Assembly (NCBI GenBank): GCA_934202965.1
Contig: CAKPYN010000022.1
Span: forward strand, 1 to 35,683
From: an uncultured Megasphaera sp.
GTDB lineage: Bacteria; Bacillota; Negativicutes; Veillonellales; Megasphaeraceae
DNA: 35,683 bases
Reading direction: 5' to 3'
The translations under genes and the position numbers were made by a program. Positions 1 to 8,447 of the stretch are shown here, one piece after another. Position 1 is the stretch's first letter, and each line of letters starts with the position of its first letter. The notes beneath the pieces were generated by a model. The model was not told the origin of the DNA, made no database searches, and saw only the letters and a program-made list of their open reading frames with translations.

Positions 1-59
1 AAACATTGTATTTGTGCGGGTTTTCGTATGCATAGATTTTGACGAAAATATACGATATA

Positions 60-452
60 TTAACGTTTTGAGAACTGAGAAGCTTTGCGGGCTTTTTTCA
101 AGCCATACTTTCTACGTTCTTTTTCACGCGGGTCACGAGTTAAGAGACCTGCTTTTTTCAAGGACTGACGGAAATCTGCGTCGACTTCCAATAATGCACG
201 GCTGATGCCGTGGCGGATTGCGCCAGCCTGGCCGGATGGTCCGCCGCCTTTTACGTCGGCGATTACATCATACTGTTCAGCTACGCCTGTCAATACGAGC
301 GGCTGTTTGATGATCAATTCGAGCGTTTTACGGCCGAAATATTCAGTCAATTCTTTTTTATTTACTGTGATTTTGCCCTGACCCGGAACCAGACGAACTC
401 TGGCAACGGATGTCTTTCTACGGCCAGTGCCGTAGTACTGTGCTACTGCCAT
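60..452 (-). CDS. rpsI: 30S ribosomal protein S9
   Basis: 130 residues, the usual size for bacterial S9. It is part of the small ribosomal subunit, where its C-terminal tail reaches the P-site tRNA. The N-terminal YYGTGRRKTSVARVRL and the basic end finishing in SQFSKR are the family hallmarks. An ATG at 452 is preceded by GGAGGAAG at good spacing. It lies 21 bases downstream of rplM, so the two form the classic L13-S9 operon, presumably driven by the promoter and leader upstream of rplM. No terminator is clear in the 59 bases left before the window edge. Identification is firm. Confidence 0.98.
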   Translation of the reverse strand: MAVAQYYGTGRRKTSVARVRLVPGQGKITVNKKELTEYFGRKTLELIIKQPLVLTGVAEQYDVIADVKGGGPSGQAGAIRHGISRALLEVDADFRQSLKKAGLLTRDPREKERRKYGLKKARKASQFSKR

Positions 453-473
453 GAAATCTTCCTCCCGGTATGA

Positions 474-914
474 TTAACGAATATCTAATTTTAATTCTTC
501 AGGTTTCTGTGCTTGATGCGGATGTTCTGCACCAGCATAAACACTGAGTTTACGGTACATCTGTTCACCTAATTTATTTTTCGGCAACATACCGCGAACA
601 GCCATTTCTACAACACGTTCAGGACGTGTTTCGAGCATATGACCAGCTTGTGTAAATTTAGCACCACCGGGATAACCGGAATGACGGAAATATGTTTTCT
701 GGATTAATTTTTTACCAGTTAATTTAACTTTTGCTGCGTTGACTACGATAACATAGTCGCCTGTATCTACATGCGGGGTAAATGTTGGTTTATGTTTTCC
801 CCGAAGAACTTTGGCTACTTCGGCAGCAAGACGGCCTAATGTCTGACCTTCAGCATCAACAACAAACCATTTACGTTCGATGTTGCCTGCATTAGCCATA
901 AATGTGGTTTTCAT
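474..914 (-). CDS. rplM: 50S ribosomal protein L13
   Basis: 146 residues, normal for L13, an early-assembly protein of the large subunit. Diagnostic stretches are RKWFVVDAEGQTLGRLA near the start, RGKHKPTFTPHVDTGDYVIVVNA, and VRGMLPKNKLGEQMYRKL in the C-terminal half. The start at 914 is chosen because GGGAGGAA lies nine bases upstream. The later in-frame ATG at codon 6 has no ribosome site. First gene of the rplM-rpsI pair, preceded by a promoter and a hairpin-containing leader that probably gives feedback control by L13. Confidence 0.98.
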   Translation of the reverse strand: MKTTFMANAGNIERKWFVVDAEGQTLGRLAAEVAKVLRGKHKPTFTPHVDTGDYVIVVNAAKVKLTGKKLIQKTYFRHSGYPGGAKFTQAGHMLETRPERVVEMAVRGMLPKNKLGEQMYRKLSVYAGAEHPHQAQKPEELKLDIR

Positions 915-949
915 GCTGTATAATTCCTCCCTGATACGACTAACTAACC

Positions 950-1001
950 AAGCTTTCGTTTCTTTTTCTCCGGGGCTAAGTGGAGTCCAAGTAAAAAGCT
1001 T
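950..1001 (-). ncRNA. Probable L13 autoregulatory leader
   Basis: Between the rplM promoter and its ribosome site the minus-strand transcript folds into a closed element. A 7-bp outer stem (AAGCTTT, pairing 950-956 with 995-1001) encloses a CTCC/GGAG inner pairing and a CCCCGGAG segment. Position, small size and two-stem shape match the L13 leader RNAs known upstream of rplM in Firmicutes. The match was judged by eye from layout, not by a covariance model, so the family assignment is an inference. Confidence 0.55.
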
Positions 1002-1009
1002 ACTTATTT

Positions 1010-1038
1010 ATTTTACAGATATACGTCAACCTTGTCAA
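1010..1038 (-). promoter_or_regulatory. rplM-rpsI promoter
   Basis: Read on the minus strand, TTGACA (1033-1038) and TAAAAT (1010-1015) are separated by 17 bases, a near-consensus housekeeping promoter. Transcription would start near 1003, just before the L13-type leader. Confidence 0.8.
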
Positions 1039-1162
1039 GCATTTTTCTATTATTTTTTATATTGGCGTATGAGCATATTTTCTAATACCAGTGATGAAGT
1101 ATGATACCTACTATTCCGCTGGATTTTACGAATGGCATGAAAGATATCTTTCTTTTTACATG

Positions 1163-1193
1163 GCTACTATGACTTTACATAGTAGCATTTTTT
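1163..1193 (+). terminator. Orphan terminator-like hairpin
   Basis: GCTACTATG (1163-1171) pairs perfectly with CATAGTAGC (1178-1186) and is followed by six T on the plus strand. No plus-strand gene ends upstream of it, so it may insulate the methionine unit from antisense reading of the ribosomal promoter region, or be a relic. The rest of 1041-1290 is AT-rich and I see no gene in it. Confidence 0.45.
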
Positions 1194-1291
1194 ATATAAT
1201 ATATACTTTATTTATTATTCTTTTCGCCTTATATTTAGAACGTTTAACCCATATTTTATTTTAAATTTTTCAAAACTTCTTCAAAAAAGAT

Positions 1292-1320
1292 TTGACAAAC
1301 GCCAAAATTAATGGTAGACT
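1292..1320 (+). promoter_or_regulatory. Promoter of the metY-metA T-box transcript
   Basis: TTGACA (1292-1297), a 17-base spacer and TAGACT (1315-1320) form a strong housekeeping-type promoter. The expected start near 1327 is the beginning of the T-box leader. Confidence 0.85.
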
Positions 1321-1326
1321 TACGTC

Positions 1327-1602
1327 AACAACTTGATAGTGTTGCAATGAAGAGAAGAGTACACAAAAGGAATTGTCCCAGAGAGTTCCCATTTGGTGCA
1401 AGGGAATACAACGAGATTTGTGGAAGATGGACTCCGAGCAGATTGGTCGAACAGTTAGACCGTCCGGGTGCGCCCGTTATAGTGCTATGGTATTCAAGGC
1501 AATTGCCTGCGTACCTGAAGAGGCTTAATTCGTGAGGATTAAGTGAAATTGGGTGGTATTCACGGTGCTTCCGTCCCTTACATAGGGATGGAAGCCTTTT
1601 TT
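1327..1602 (+). ncRNA. T-box leader, methionine-specific
   Basis: Conserved T-box landmarks occur in the right order. The AGTA loop element is at 1358-1361, AGAGAG at 1380-1385 and the distal-loop GGTG at 1395-1398. A candidate specifier ATG (Met) at 1427-1429 follows GGAAG and precedes a purine. The T-box core GGGTGG starts at 1551, followed by a terminator. Uncharged tRNA-Met should stabilise the antiterminator and allow reading into metY-metA, coupling methionine supply to its synthesis. The T-box core reads GGTATTCACGG rather than the usual GGTACCGCGG, so it is somewhat divergent. The leader fills most of 1311-1535, and the reading frame there is not a gene. Confidence 0.88.
1568..1602 (+). 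terminator. T-box intrinsic terminator
   Basis: CTTCCGTCCCT (1568-1578) pairs over 11 bases, with one G-T pair, with AGGGATGGAAG (1584-1594). A T-rich run ends the structure at about 1602. Its 5' arm contains the GTCCC that can pair with GGG of the T-box, so terminator and antiterminator exclude each other. Confidence 0.9.
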
Positions 1603-1668
1603 ATTACAACTACTTTCAAGTCAATTATTTCACTTATATTCTATATTATACACTAGGGGGAATTTACA

Positions 1669-2955
1669 ATGAGCACAAACAAAAACTATAAATTTGAAAC
1701 ATTACAGCAGCATGCAGGTCAAGTTCCTGATCCAGCAACAGGCGCACGTGCCGTTCCTATTTACCAGACAACATCATACGTCTTCAAAGATACACAGCAG
1801 GCAGAAGACCGCTTCGCTTTAAAAGACCCGGGATATATTTACAGCCGTTTGACAAACCCGACGCAAGATGTATTGGAAAAACGTATTGCTGCATTGGAAG
1901 GCGGCACAGCAGGCTTAGCTACAGCCAGCGGCGCAGCTGCTATTGCTTACTCTATCCTCAACATTGCCGGTGCCGGTGACGAAATCATCGCAGCTCCTAC
2001 CTTATACGGCGGCACGGTTGAATTGTTCTCAGAAACGTTTAAACATCTCGGCATTACAACGCATTTCGCCGATCCTGATGATCCGTCTTCTTTCGAAAAA
2101 TTTATCAACGAAAAAACGAAAGCCGTATATTTGGAAAGCCTCGGCAACCCAGCCATCAACATTCCGGATTTTGAAGCTATCGCAGCCATTGCACACAAAA
2201 ACGGCTTGCCTGTCATTGTCGATAACACATTTGCTACACCATTCTTGTTCCGTCCTCTCGAACATGGCGCTGACGTTGTTGTTCATTCTGCTACCAAATT
2301 CATCGGCGGCCACGGCACGACGCTTGGCGGTTTGATTGTTGAAAATGGTAAATTCGACTGGGCCGGTTCAGGCCGCTTCAAAGAATTTGCATCTCCTGAT
2401 GCTTCTTACAACGGCGTAAACTTTGCAACTGATGTTCCAGGTGCTGGTTTTGTGACACGTATTCGTGCAAAAGCTCTTCGTGATCTCGGCGCATGCATCA
2501 GCCCGTTTAACGCATGGCTTTTGATTCAAGGTCTCGAATCGTTGTCCCTGCGTATTGAACGCCACGTATCTAATGCAGAAAAAGTCGCTGCTTTCTTAGA
2601 AAATCATCCGAAAGTTGCTAAAGTTAATTATCCGTCCTTGCCATCTTCTCCCTATTATGAACTGGCTAAAAAATACTTCCCGAAAGGAACCGGTTCTATC
2701 TTCTCCTTTGAATTAAAAGACGGCTACGAAGCAGCTCGCAAATTCATCGACAGCTCCGATATTTTCTCTGACCTCGCCAACGTAGGCGACTCCAAATCTC
2801 TGCTTGTACATCCCGCTTCTACGACACATCAGCAGCTTTCGGAAGAAGCACAGAGGGCATGCGGCATTACGCCTGGCACGGTACGTATCTCCGTCGGCTT
2901 AGAAAACGTCGATGACCTCTTGGCTGATTTGGAAAACGCATTAAATCAAATCTAA
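1669..2955 (+). CDS. metY: O-acetylhomoserine sulfhydrylase (aminocarboxypropyltransferase)
   Basis: 428 residues, the usual size for the Cys/Met-metabolism PLP enzymes of the MetY subgroup. The protein makes homocysteine from O-acetylhomoserine and sulfide in the cytosol. The PLP lysine is K210 in HSATKFIGGHG. The N-terminal FETLQQHAGQVPDPATGARAVPIYQTTSY and YSRLTNPT stretches, and the insert after the lysine, favour MetY over MetB/MetC. The start has AGGGGG ten bases upstream. It is first in a two-gene unit with metA, 36 bases apart, under the Met T-box. Sulfide supply genes are not in this window. Confidence 0.95.
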   Translation: MSTNKNYKFETLQQHAGQVPDPATGARAVPIYQTTSYVFKDTQQAEDRFALKDPGYIYSRLTNPTQDVLEKRIAALEGGTAGLATASGAAAIAYSILNIAGAGDEIIAAPTLYGGTVELFSETFKHLGITTHFADPDDPSSFEKFINEKTKAVYLESLGNPAINIPDFEAIAAIAHKNGLPVIVDNTFATPFLFRPLEHGADVVVHSATKFIGGHGTTLGGLIVENGKFDWAGSGRFKEFASPDASYNGVNFATDVPGAGFVTRIRAKALRDLGACISPFNAWLLIQGLESLSLRIERHVSNAEKVAAFLENHPKVAKVNYPSLPSSPYYELAKKYFPKGTGSIFSFELKDGYEAARKFIDSSDIFSDLANVGDSKSLLVHPASTTHQQLSEEAQRACGITPGTVRISVGLENVDDLLADLENALNQI

Positions 2956-2991
2956 TTATTTCTCTATACTACGAAAAGGAAGGCTGCAACT

Positions 2992-3927
2992 ATGCCAATA
3001 AAAATTATGGACGGATTATCCGCCAAAGAAAAACTTCATGAAGAAGGTATTTGTACGATTGATAAAGGACAGGCGCTGCATCAGGATATTCGTCCACTGC
3101 ACATTCTTATCCTCAATCTGATGCCTTTGAAAAAACCAACAGAGTTGCAGCTTCTCCGCCTTTTAGGGGACTCTCCCCTGCAGGTCGAAGTGGACTTCTG
3201 TCATACCACGACGCACGAAAGTACACATACAAATCCGTCGTATCTAGAACATAATTATTATGTATTTGATGAAATCAAACATAATTACTATGACGGTCTG
3301 ATCATCACGGGCGCACCAGTAGAACAAATCCCCTTTGAAGACGTTGATTACTGGCCGGAAATGACGACATACTTAGACTGGGCCAACACGCACGCCTTTT
3401 CAACACTTTATTTTTGTTGGGGCGCACAAGCAGCTTTATATCATTATTACGGTATTACCAAACGGCTGCTGCCTGCCAAATTATTCGGCATTTTTGAATA
3501 TCAGCTGACGCAAAGCCATCATCCGCTATTACGTGGATTTGATGACCGGTATTTTATTCCGCAATCCCGTCATACCGCAATTGACGATATTCAAGTGTAT
3601 AATACACGCCAGTTGGAAGTCTTGTCACGGTCAGCTGAAAACGGCATCAACATTATTGGCACGCCAGATCATCGCCGTTTCTTTGTACTAGGGCATTTTG
3701 AATACGACAGACGAACACTCGAAACAGAATACCTGCGCGATAAAAACAAGGGCTTACCTATCGCTGTACCTAAACATTATTACCCTAACGATAATGACAC
3801 GAAGACACCGAGCTTTACATGGTGCAGTTATGCTCATCTGTTTTATCATAATTGGCTGAATATTGTATATCAAGAAACACCGTATAATTTAGCAGATATC
3901 TCTCATTTATCTGCGTGTGCTCATTAA
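2992..3927 (+). CDS. metA: Homoserine O-acetyltransferase, MetA family
   Basis: 311 residues, typical MetA (HTS family) length. It activates homoserine by acylation. Catalytic residues sit at the family positions: Cys142 in YFCWGAQAAL, and His235 and Glu237 in GHFEYDRRT. Residue 111 in GAPVEQ is Glu. Published work on Bacillus MetA links Glu111 to acetyl-CoA use and Gly to succinyl-CoA, so this enzyme probably makes O-acetylhomoserine, the substrate for the MetY encoded just upstream. Ribosome site AAGGAAGG. A strong terminator follows. Often named homoserine O-succinyltransferase by default, which is probably wrong here. Confidence 0.95.
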   Translation: MPIKIMDGLSAKEKLHEEGICTIDKGQALHQDIRPLHILILNLMPLKKPTELQLLRLLGDSPLQVEVDFCHTTTHESTHTNPSYLEHNYYVFDEIKHNYYDGLIITGAPVEQIPFEDVDYWPEMTTYLDWANTHAFSTLYFCWGAQAALYHYYGITKRLLPAKLFGIFEYQLTQSHHPLLRGFDDRYFIPQSRHTAIDDIQVYNTRQLEVLSRSAENGINIIGTPDHRRFFVLGHFEYDRRTLETEYLRDKNKGLPIAVPKHYYPNDNDTKTPSFTWCSYAHLFYHNWLNIVYQETPYNLADISHLSACAH

Positions 3928-3952
3928 TTTTCCAAAAAATACGCATAACATC

Positions 3953-3993
3953 AAATCCCCCATCTACTGGATGCATCCATAGATGGGGGATTT
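3953..3993. terminator. Bidirectional terminator after metA
   Basis: AAATCCCCCATCTA (3953-3966) pairs over 14 bases with TAGATGGGGGATTT (3980-3993). The loop itself holds the palindrome TGGATGCATCCA. It lies between metA (plus) and the degraded signalling gene ending at 4020 (minus), so it can serve both. Confidence 0.85.
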
Positions 3994-4019
3994 GTATATA
4001 CGAAATATATCGTACCGGA

Positions 4020-6054
4020 TTATTCTAAATGCATCATCTCATCAGCAACTAATCGCATTTCTTTGACATCATTTTTGATTTGAGAACGCACGTTTAACTC
4101 TTTCTGCAGTTTAGGCTGTATATCCTGCAAACATTCCAGCAGCAGCGGATTAAAACTGCCGCATTCACCATGAAAAATCATTTTCATAGCTTTTTCATGG
4201 CTGTAGGCTTCTTTATAAACACGCTTACTCGTTAGGGCATCATATACGTCAGCTAAGGATACCACTTGCGCTGAAATCGGTATTTCTTCTCCTTTCAGTC
4301 CATCTGGATAGCCACTTCCATCATATCGTTCATGATGCCATCAGCAGATTTCATAGGCAATACGCATCAACGGTTCTTCTTTATACATTTGCAAATTTTG
4401 AATCATTTGCGCGCCAATAATCGTATGTTTTTTCATCATTTCAAATTCTTCGTCCGTCAACGGCCCCGGCTTATTCAAAATTTCGTTTCCAATCGTTATT
4501 TTTCCAATATCATGCATAGCCGATGCTGTAACAATCAGGCTACGTGTTTTTCGCGTAAGCGAATAGGCCAGTGTTTTTTCTACCAGCTTATCCAGCAGTA
4601 TGTGCGTCAAGGCTGTAATATGCATCACGTGTTGGCCACTTACGGCATTGCGAAATTCAATAACCTGGCTTAAAGTATCAATCATCATGCGATTATTGCG
4701 TTCTCGTTCATAAACCTGGGACTTGATGATTTTAATTAATCGTCGCTGCTTCGCATATAACATAATCATATTCGCTACGCGGCGCCGAATAATCAGTGTA
4801 TCAAAAGGACGTCGTATATAATCTATACCGCCTAAATGATAAGCTCGTCGTATTTCCGCAGTGTATTACCGTCCAAAATCATCATGACAAGAATATTTTT
4901 GTACCAGCGATGGTCTTTCATATATGCCAACACTTCAAATCCATCCATCTTAGGCATCACCAAATCCAATAAAATAAGCGCAATCGTTGTACTGTACTGT
5001 TGAAGCAGCTGTAATACCTCTTCTCCATTTTTCGCTTCCAAAATCCGATACGTTTCGCCTAAATGCGCCTTTAATTCAGTCCTGTTTGCTTTGGAATCGT
5101 CGGCAATGACAATCAACGGCCGAATGTCTTTTCTATCCGAATGCTGCCGCAGGGTATCTTCTTTTTGCTCCAGCGAGACATCGGTATCCAAATCCGCATC
5201 TTTGTGCAATTTTGCCTGATACATCAATTTATCGGCCTGATGCAATGATTCTTCAAGATGCTTGCCATTATAGATAACACCGTCCACACTAATAGAAACA
5301 TGCAGGTGTTCATGCTCTTTAAACTGAATAGCTCGTACTTTTTTCTTAATCGCATCCAGTTTGTATTCCAAGTCTTGTTCCGCAATATACGGCATGATGA
5401 GAATGAATTCGTCCCCGCCATAGCGAATGAGATAATCGTTCTTACGAATGCTGGATTTAATCGTTTTAACGATCCATTTTAAAACAATATCTCCTACATC
5501 ATGCCCGTAAATATCATTATATAATTTGAAATCATCAATAACAGCTACGCCGCCAGCCGGGTAGTCTTCTTTAATCCGTTCTTCTAAATACCTGCGATTA
5601 TACGCGCCTATCAATGTATCCGTATACAATTCTTGATCGTATTGCATAAGCCGTTGCATGAGTCTGTGATGCGTATTCTTATCATTAAATAACGCGCCTC
5701 CCAACGGATATACCAATTCCAATACATAGGGATTATGGTCTATTTCTATATATTGTGCAATCACTTGAAATACATTCGAGTCAACATATTCTAATTTATC
5801 GTCTGCGATTTTGTACGCAACGCTTTTTCTGCCACACAGTCATGGCATCGTTCACTCTTCTTCCATAATGCCTAACAATGGCATGGTGAAATATGCAAAT
5901 CCTTGGATTCATTAATATGAACTGTACGAAACATATTCGGATCTATAATTCTTGCTACGGGAAAAATAGTTTTTAGCTCATGAAGTAATTGCCATATTTC
6001 TTCAAAGGTATTGCTTATCGGTGTTACGTATTGCCGTTCCCAATCAATTTTCAC
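4020..6054 (-). pseudogene. Decayed GGDEF-REC-HD-GYP cyclic-di-GMP signalling protein
   Basis: One former gene of about 678 codons is split into pieces by four lesions: TAG at 5872-5874 (residue 61, same frame continues), loss of one base in the T4 run 5809-5812, a frame change near 4860, and TGA at 4341-4343 directly before a Trp codon. Reading across them gives an N-terminal Cys-rich segment, a diguanylate cyclase domain with intact YGGDEF, a receiver domain with DLVMPKMDGFE, then an HD-GYP phosphodiesterase domain with HDIGKITIG and HHERYDGSGYP. The start is GTG at 6054 behind AAGGGAAGGAA. Motifs are still intact, so decay looks recent. All four being assembly errors is possible but unlikely, since the neighbours are clean. 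Confidence 0.85.
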
Positions 6055-6164
6055 AATTGTATTCCTTCCCTTGCTACTCTATGTATCTATCTGCATGCGC
6101 ATTTCATAAAAAATAGGGGTGGTTTTATTTTTATAATAATTTTCTTCAATTGCTGCATACAGAC

Positions 6165-6207
6165 ACAAAAAAATCCCTGAAAGCACAAGTATATACTATC
6201 AGGGATT
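6165..6207 (-). terminator. Terminator after upp
   Basis: On the minus strand AATCCCTGA (from 6207) pairs with TCAGGGATT (to 6172), followed by six or more T. It lies directly after the upp stop codon at 6216 and ends the rpiB-upp unit. Confidence 0.88.
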
Positions 6208-6215
6208 CACGCTTC

Positions 6216-6839
6216 CTATTTTGTGCCAAAGATACGATCGCCGGCATCACCCAAACCAGGGACAATGTATCCATGTTCATTTAACGTATCATCCAATACA
6301 GCCACAAAAATTTTCACATCCGGATGATCTGTATTTACTTTTTTCACACCTTGCGGAGCAGCTACCAAACACATGAGCTTGATATGCTGTATTCCCTTTT
6401 CTTTGAGCAGCGAAATCGCTGCCGATGCACTGCCGCCTGTCGCCAGCATAGGATCGACAATAATAAAATCTCGATTTTTTACATCTGGGAGCTTGCAGTA
6501 ATATTCTACAGGTTTCAGCGTTTTCGGATCTCGATACAAACCGATATGTCCTACCTTAGCCGTAGGCATCAGATCTAACAATCCCTGTACCATTCCCAAT
6601 CCAGCACGCAGTACAGGTACAATACCAATTTTTCTGCCGCTAATTTGCTTTCCCTTCATCATCGCAACCGGAGTCTCAACATCTATATCTTCCAGCGGCA
6701 AATCGCGGGTAATTTCATATCCCATGAGCATCGTAATTTCTTCCAATAAATTACGAAAATCTTTGGAACCAGTTTCTTTTTTTCGCATCAGCGTGACTTT
6801 GTGCTGAATAAGCGGATGGTCAATCACTTGTACCTGCAT
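6216..6839 (-). CDS. upp: Uracil phosphoribosyltransferase
   Basis: 207 residues. It converts uracil and PRPP to UMP in pyrimidine salvage. Family motifs are VQVIDHPLIQHKVTLMR at the start, GRKIGIVPVLRAGLGMVQGL, the PRPP loop as VDPMLATGGSA, and the C-terminal GYIVPGLGDAGDRIFGT. I place the start at the ATG at 6839, preceded by AGGGAG at suitable spacing. The in-frame ATG at 6863 has no ribosome site and nearly touches the rpiB stop. It is co-transcribed with rpiB (28-base gap) and closed by a terminator. Confidence 0.96.
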   Translation of the reverse strand: MQVQVIDHPLIQHKVTLMRKKETGSKDFRNLLEEITMLMGYEITRDLPLEDIDVETPVAMMKGKQISGRKIGIVPVLRAGLGMVQGLLDLMPTAKVGHIGLYRDPKTLKPVEYYCKLPDVKNRDFIIVDPMLATGGSASAAISLLKEKGIQHIKLMCLVAAPQGVKKVNTDHPDVKIFVAVLDDTLNEHGYIVPGLGDAGDRIFGTK

Positions 6840-6866
6840 ATCGCAACCACTCCCTTGTATCATATT

Positions 6867-7304
6867 TTATTTATCCATTTCTGTAATCATCGCAACACGT
6901 TTGGCATGTCTGCCGCCATCAAATCCTGTATTCAAGAAAATGCGAACAATTTCACGTGCCAGGCCCGGCCCAATAACACGACCACCCATCGTCAAAATAT
7001 TAGCATCATTATGGCGGCGGCAGTATTCTGCGGAAAACATATCATGGCAAAGAGCTGCCCGGATGCCATGTACTTTATTCGCTGCAATACCAATACCAAT
7101 ACCAGTACCGCAAATCAAAATTCCCCGATCAAAAGTACCATCCGCTACGGCTTCAGCTACCTTTTTAGCAATTTCAGGATAATCACAGCGTTCGCCCGTT
7201 AATGTTCCATAATCGGTAAATTCAATACCTTGTTCTTTCAAGTATTCTTTAATATTTTCTTTTAAGTCAAAACCACCATGGTCTGCACCTAATACTAATT
7301 TCAT
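6867..7304 (-). CDS. rpiB: Ribose-5-phosphate isomerase B
   Basis: 145 residues, normal for RpiB/LacAB. It interconverts ribose-5-phosphate and ribulose-5-phosphate, feeding PRPP and nucleotide synthesis. It begins MKLVLGADHGGFDLKE, has the catalytic-loop pattern ILICGTGIGIGIAANKV with Cys in the usual place, and RAALCHDMFSAEYCRRHNDAN. The start at 7304 has GAGGGAGGAA seven bases upstream. An upstream in-frame ATG at 7391 would add about 29 unconserved residues across the promoter and is rejected. First gene of rpiB-upp. Confidence 0.96.
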   Translation of the reverse strand: MKLVLGADHGGFDLKENIKEYLKEQGIEFTDYGTLTGERCDYPEIAKKVAEAVADGTFDRGILICGTGIGIGIAANKVHGIRAALCHDMFSAEYCRRHNDANILTMGGRVIGPGLAREIVRIFLNTGFDGGRHAKRVAMITEMDK

Positions 7305-7338
7305 GTTTGTTCCTCCCTCATGGACTTGTACTATATGT

Positions 7339-7380
7339 ATTATACGACAAAACGGAAAGCATGCCAAGACACACTTTCCG
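7339..7380 (-). promoter_or_regulatory. rpiB-upp promoter embedded in a terminator hairpin
   Basis: Minus strand: TTGGCA (7362-7367), 17 bases, TATAAT (7339-7344). The -35 hexamer lies inside the loop of a hairpin CGGAAAG/CTTTCCG (7374-7380 with 7353-7359) that is followed by TTTT and could end the upstream tsaC transcript. Promoter and terminator thus share the same bases. Confidence 0.75.
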
Positions 7381-7397
7381 TAATGGAGCAAAGATAC

Positions 7398-8447
7398 TTA
7401 CAGCAATATGACATTACCACCAGCTGCTTTTTTCATGCGATTCATAACGGCCATTCCCAAGCCTTCACCATCTACGCCTTCTGCTAAAATAACATCGACT
7501 TTATCTTTATCAAACGACAAAAGTCCATTATACAGCTGTCTTGCCAAGGATTCTTTATCTTCATGGCGTCCCCATACAAACATGTGATCTTGAGGAAAAC
7601 GGTCTCCAACTTCTTTACTTACCAAAAATCCTACTGTTTTATGTTCTCGCTGCGCTTTGCTGTATAATTCCTGCAGCTTATCTGCTACTTCATCGATTGT
7701 GCCAACAGCTACTGTCATGGGAGCTGCCGGTGCATAGTGACGATATTTCATACCCGGTGCTTTAGGCACTCCCTGCCCTGTAACCAGATTCGTATCCAGA
7801 CGAACGTGCGGAACAACTTCTTTCAGCATGCCAATCGTAACACCGCCTGGCCGCAAAATCGTTACCCTGTCTTCTCCTCTGCATTCAATAATCGTCGATT
7901 CTACGCCAATCTGGCACGGACCGCCATCAATCACCATATCGACGCGGCCATCCATATCATGCATGACTTCCGCTGCTGTCGTCGGACTGGGCCGTGTCGA
8001 TAAGTTAGCACTTGGCCCGGCAACAGGCACGCCGGCATACCGCAAGAAAGCACGACATACTTCGTGATCTGGACAGCGAAGCGCTACCGTATCCAATCCC
8101 CCCGTAGCCGCATCAGGTACTTGCGGCTGACGCGGGAAAATAATCGTCAGTGGTCCCGGCCAAAACTTTTTCATTAATTTTTTTGCCGTCGGCGAAACTT
8201 CTGCCGCAACGGTGGCTGCTGCTGCCTGATCGGGAACGGTCAGTATCAGCGGATTATCGCTTGGCCGTCCTTTTGCTGTATAAATACTGCGACAGGCATC
8301 GGCATCCAGTCCATTCGCCCCAATACCATATACAGTTTCTGTCGGAAATACGACCAACCCGCCATTACGAATAATCTGTCCTGCTTCTTCTAAAATCGCT
8401 TTATCTTTTTCTATATTTGTAATCCGTACCAGTTTTGTTTGTCTCAT
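7398..8447 (-). CDS. tsaC: L-threonylcarbamoyladenylate synthase (Sua5 type)
   Basis: 349 residues, the long Sua5/YwlC form. It makes threonylcarbamoyl-AMP from Thr, bicarbonate and ATP, the first step of the t6A37 tRNA modification. The YrdC domain covers roughly residues 1-210, with the substrate-site motif KGRPSDNPL at 59-67 and PSANLSTRPSPTTAAEV. The linker has PGMKYRHYAP, then a C-terminal Sua5 domain to the end. It begins directly after the prmC stop, so translation is probably coupled. Ends before the hairpin shared with the rpiB promoter. Confidence 0.95.
   Translation of the reverse strand: MRQTKLVRITNIEKDKAILEEAGQIIRNGGLVVFPTETVYGIGANGLDADACRSIYTAKGRPSDNPLILTVPDQAAAATVAAEVSPTAKKLMKKFWPGPLTIIFPRQPQVPDAATGGLDTVALRCPDHEVCRAFLRYAGVPVAGPSANLSTRPSPTTAAEVMHDMDGRVDMVIDGGPCQIGVESTIIECRGEDRVTILRPGGVTIGMLKEVVPHVRLDTNLVTGQGVPKAPGMKYRHYAPAAPMTVAVGTIDEVADKLQELYSKAQREHKTVGFLVSKEVGDRFPQDHMFVWGRHEDKESLARQLYNGLLSFDKDKVDVILAEGVDGEGLGMAVMNRMKKAAGGNVILL

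Noticed and set aside
1..59. Terminator after rpsI
   Set aside because: A 7-bp TTTTCGT/ACGAAAA hairpin exists, but on the minus strand it is not followed by a T run.
1311..1535. Open frame of 74 codons upstream of metY
   Set aside because: It lies wholly inside the T-box leader, has no ribosome site and its conserved bases are RNA landmarks.
4341..5874. Read-through or recoding (selenocysteine, TGA as Trp) in the GGDEF-REC-HD-GYP gene
   Set aside because: The gene also carries a TAG and two frameshifts, and no SECIS-like element or other recoded gene is seen, so decay is simpler.
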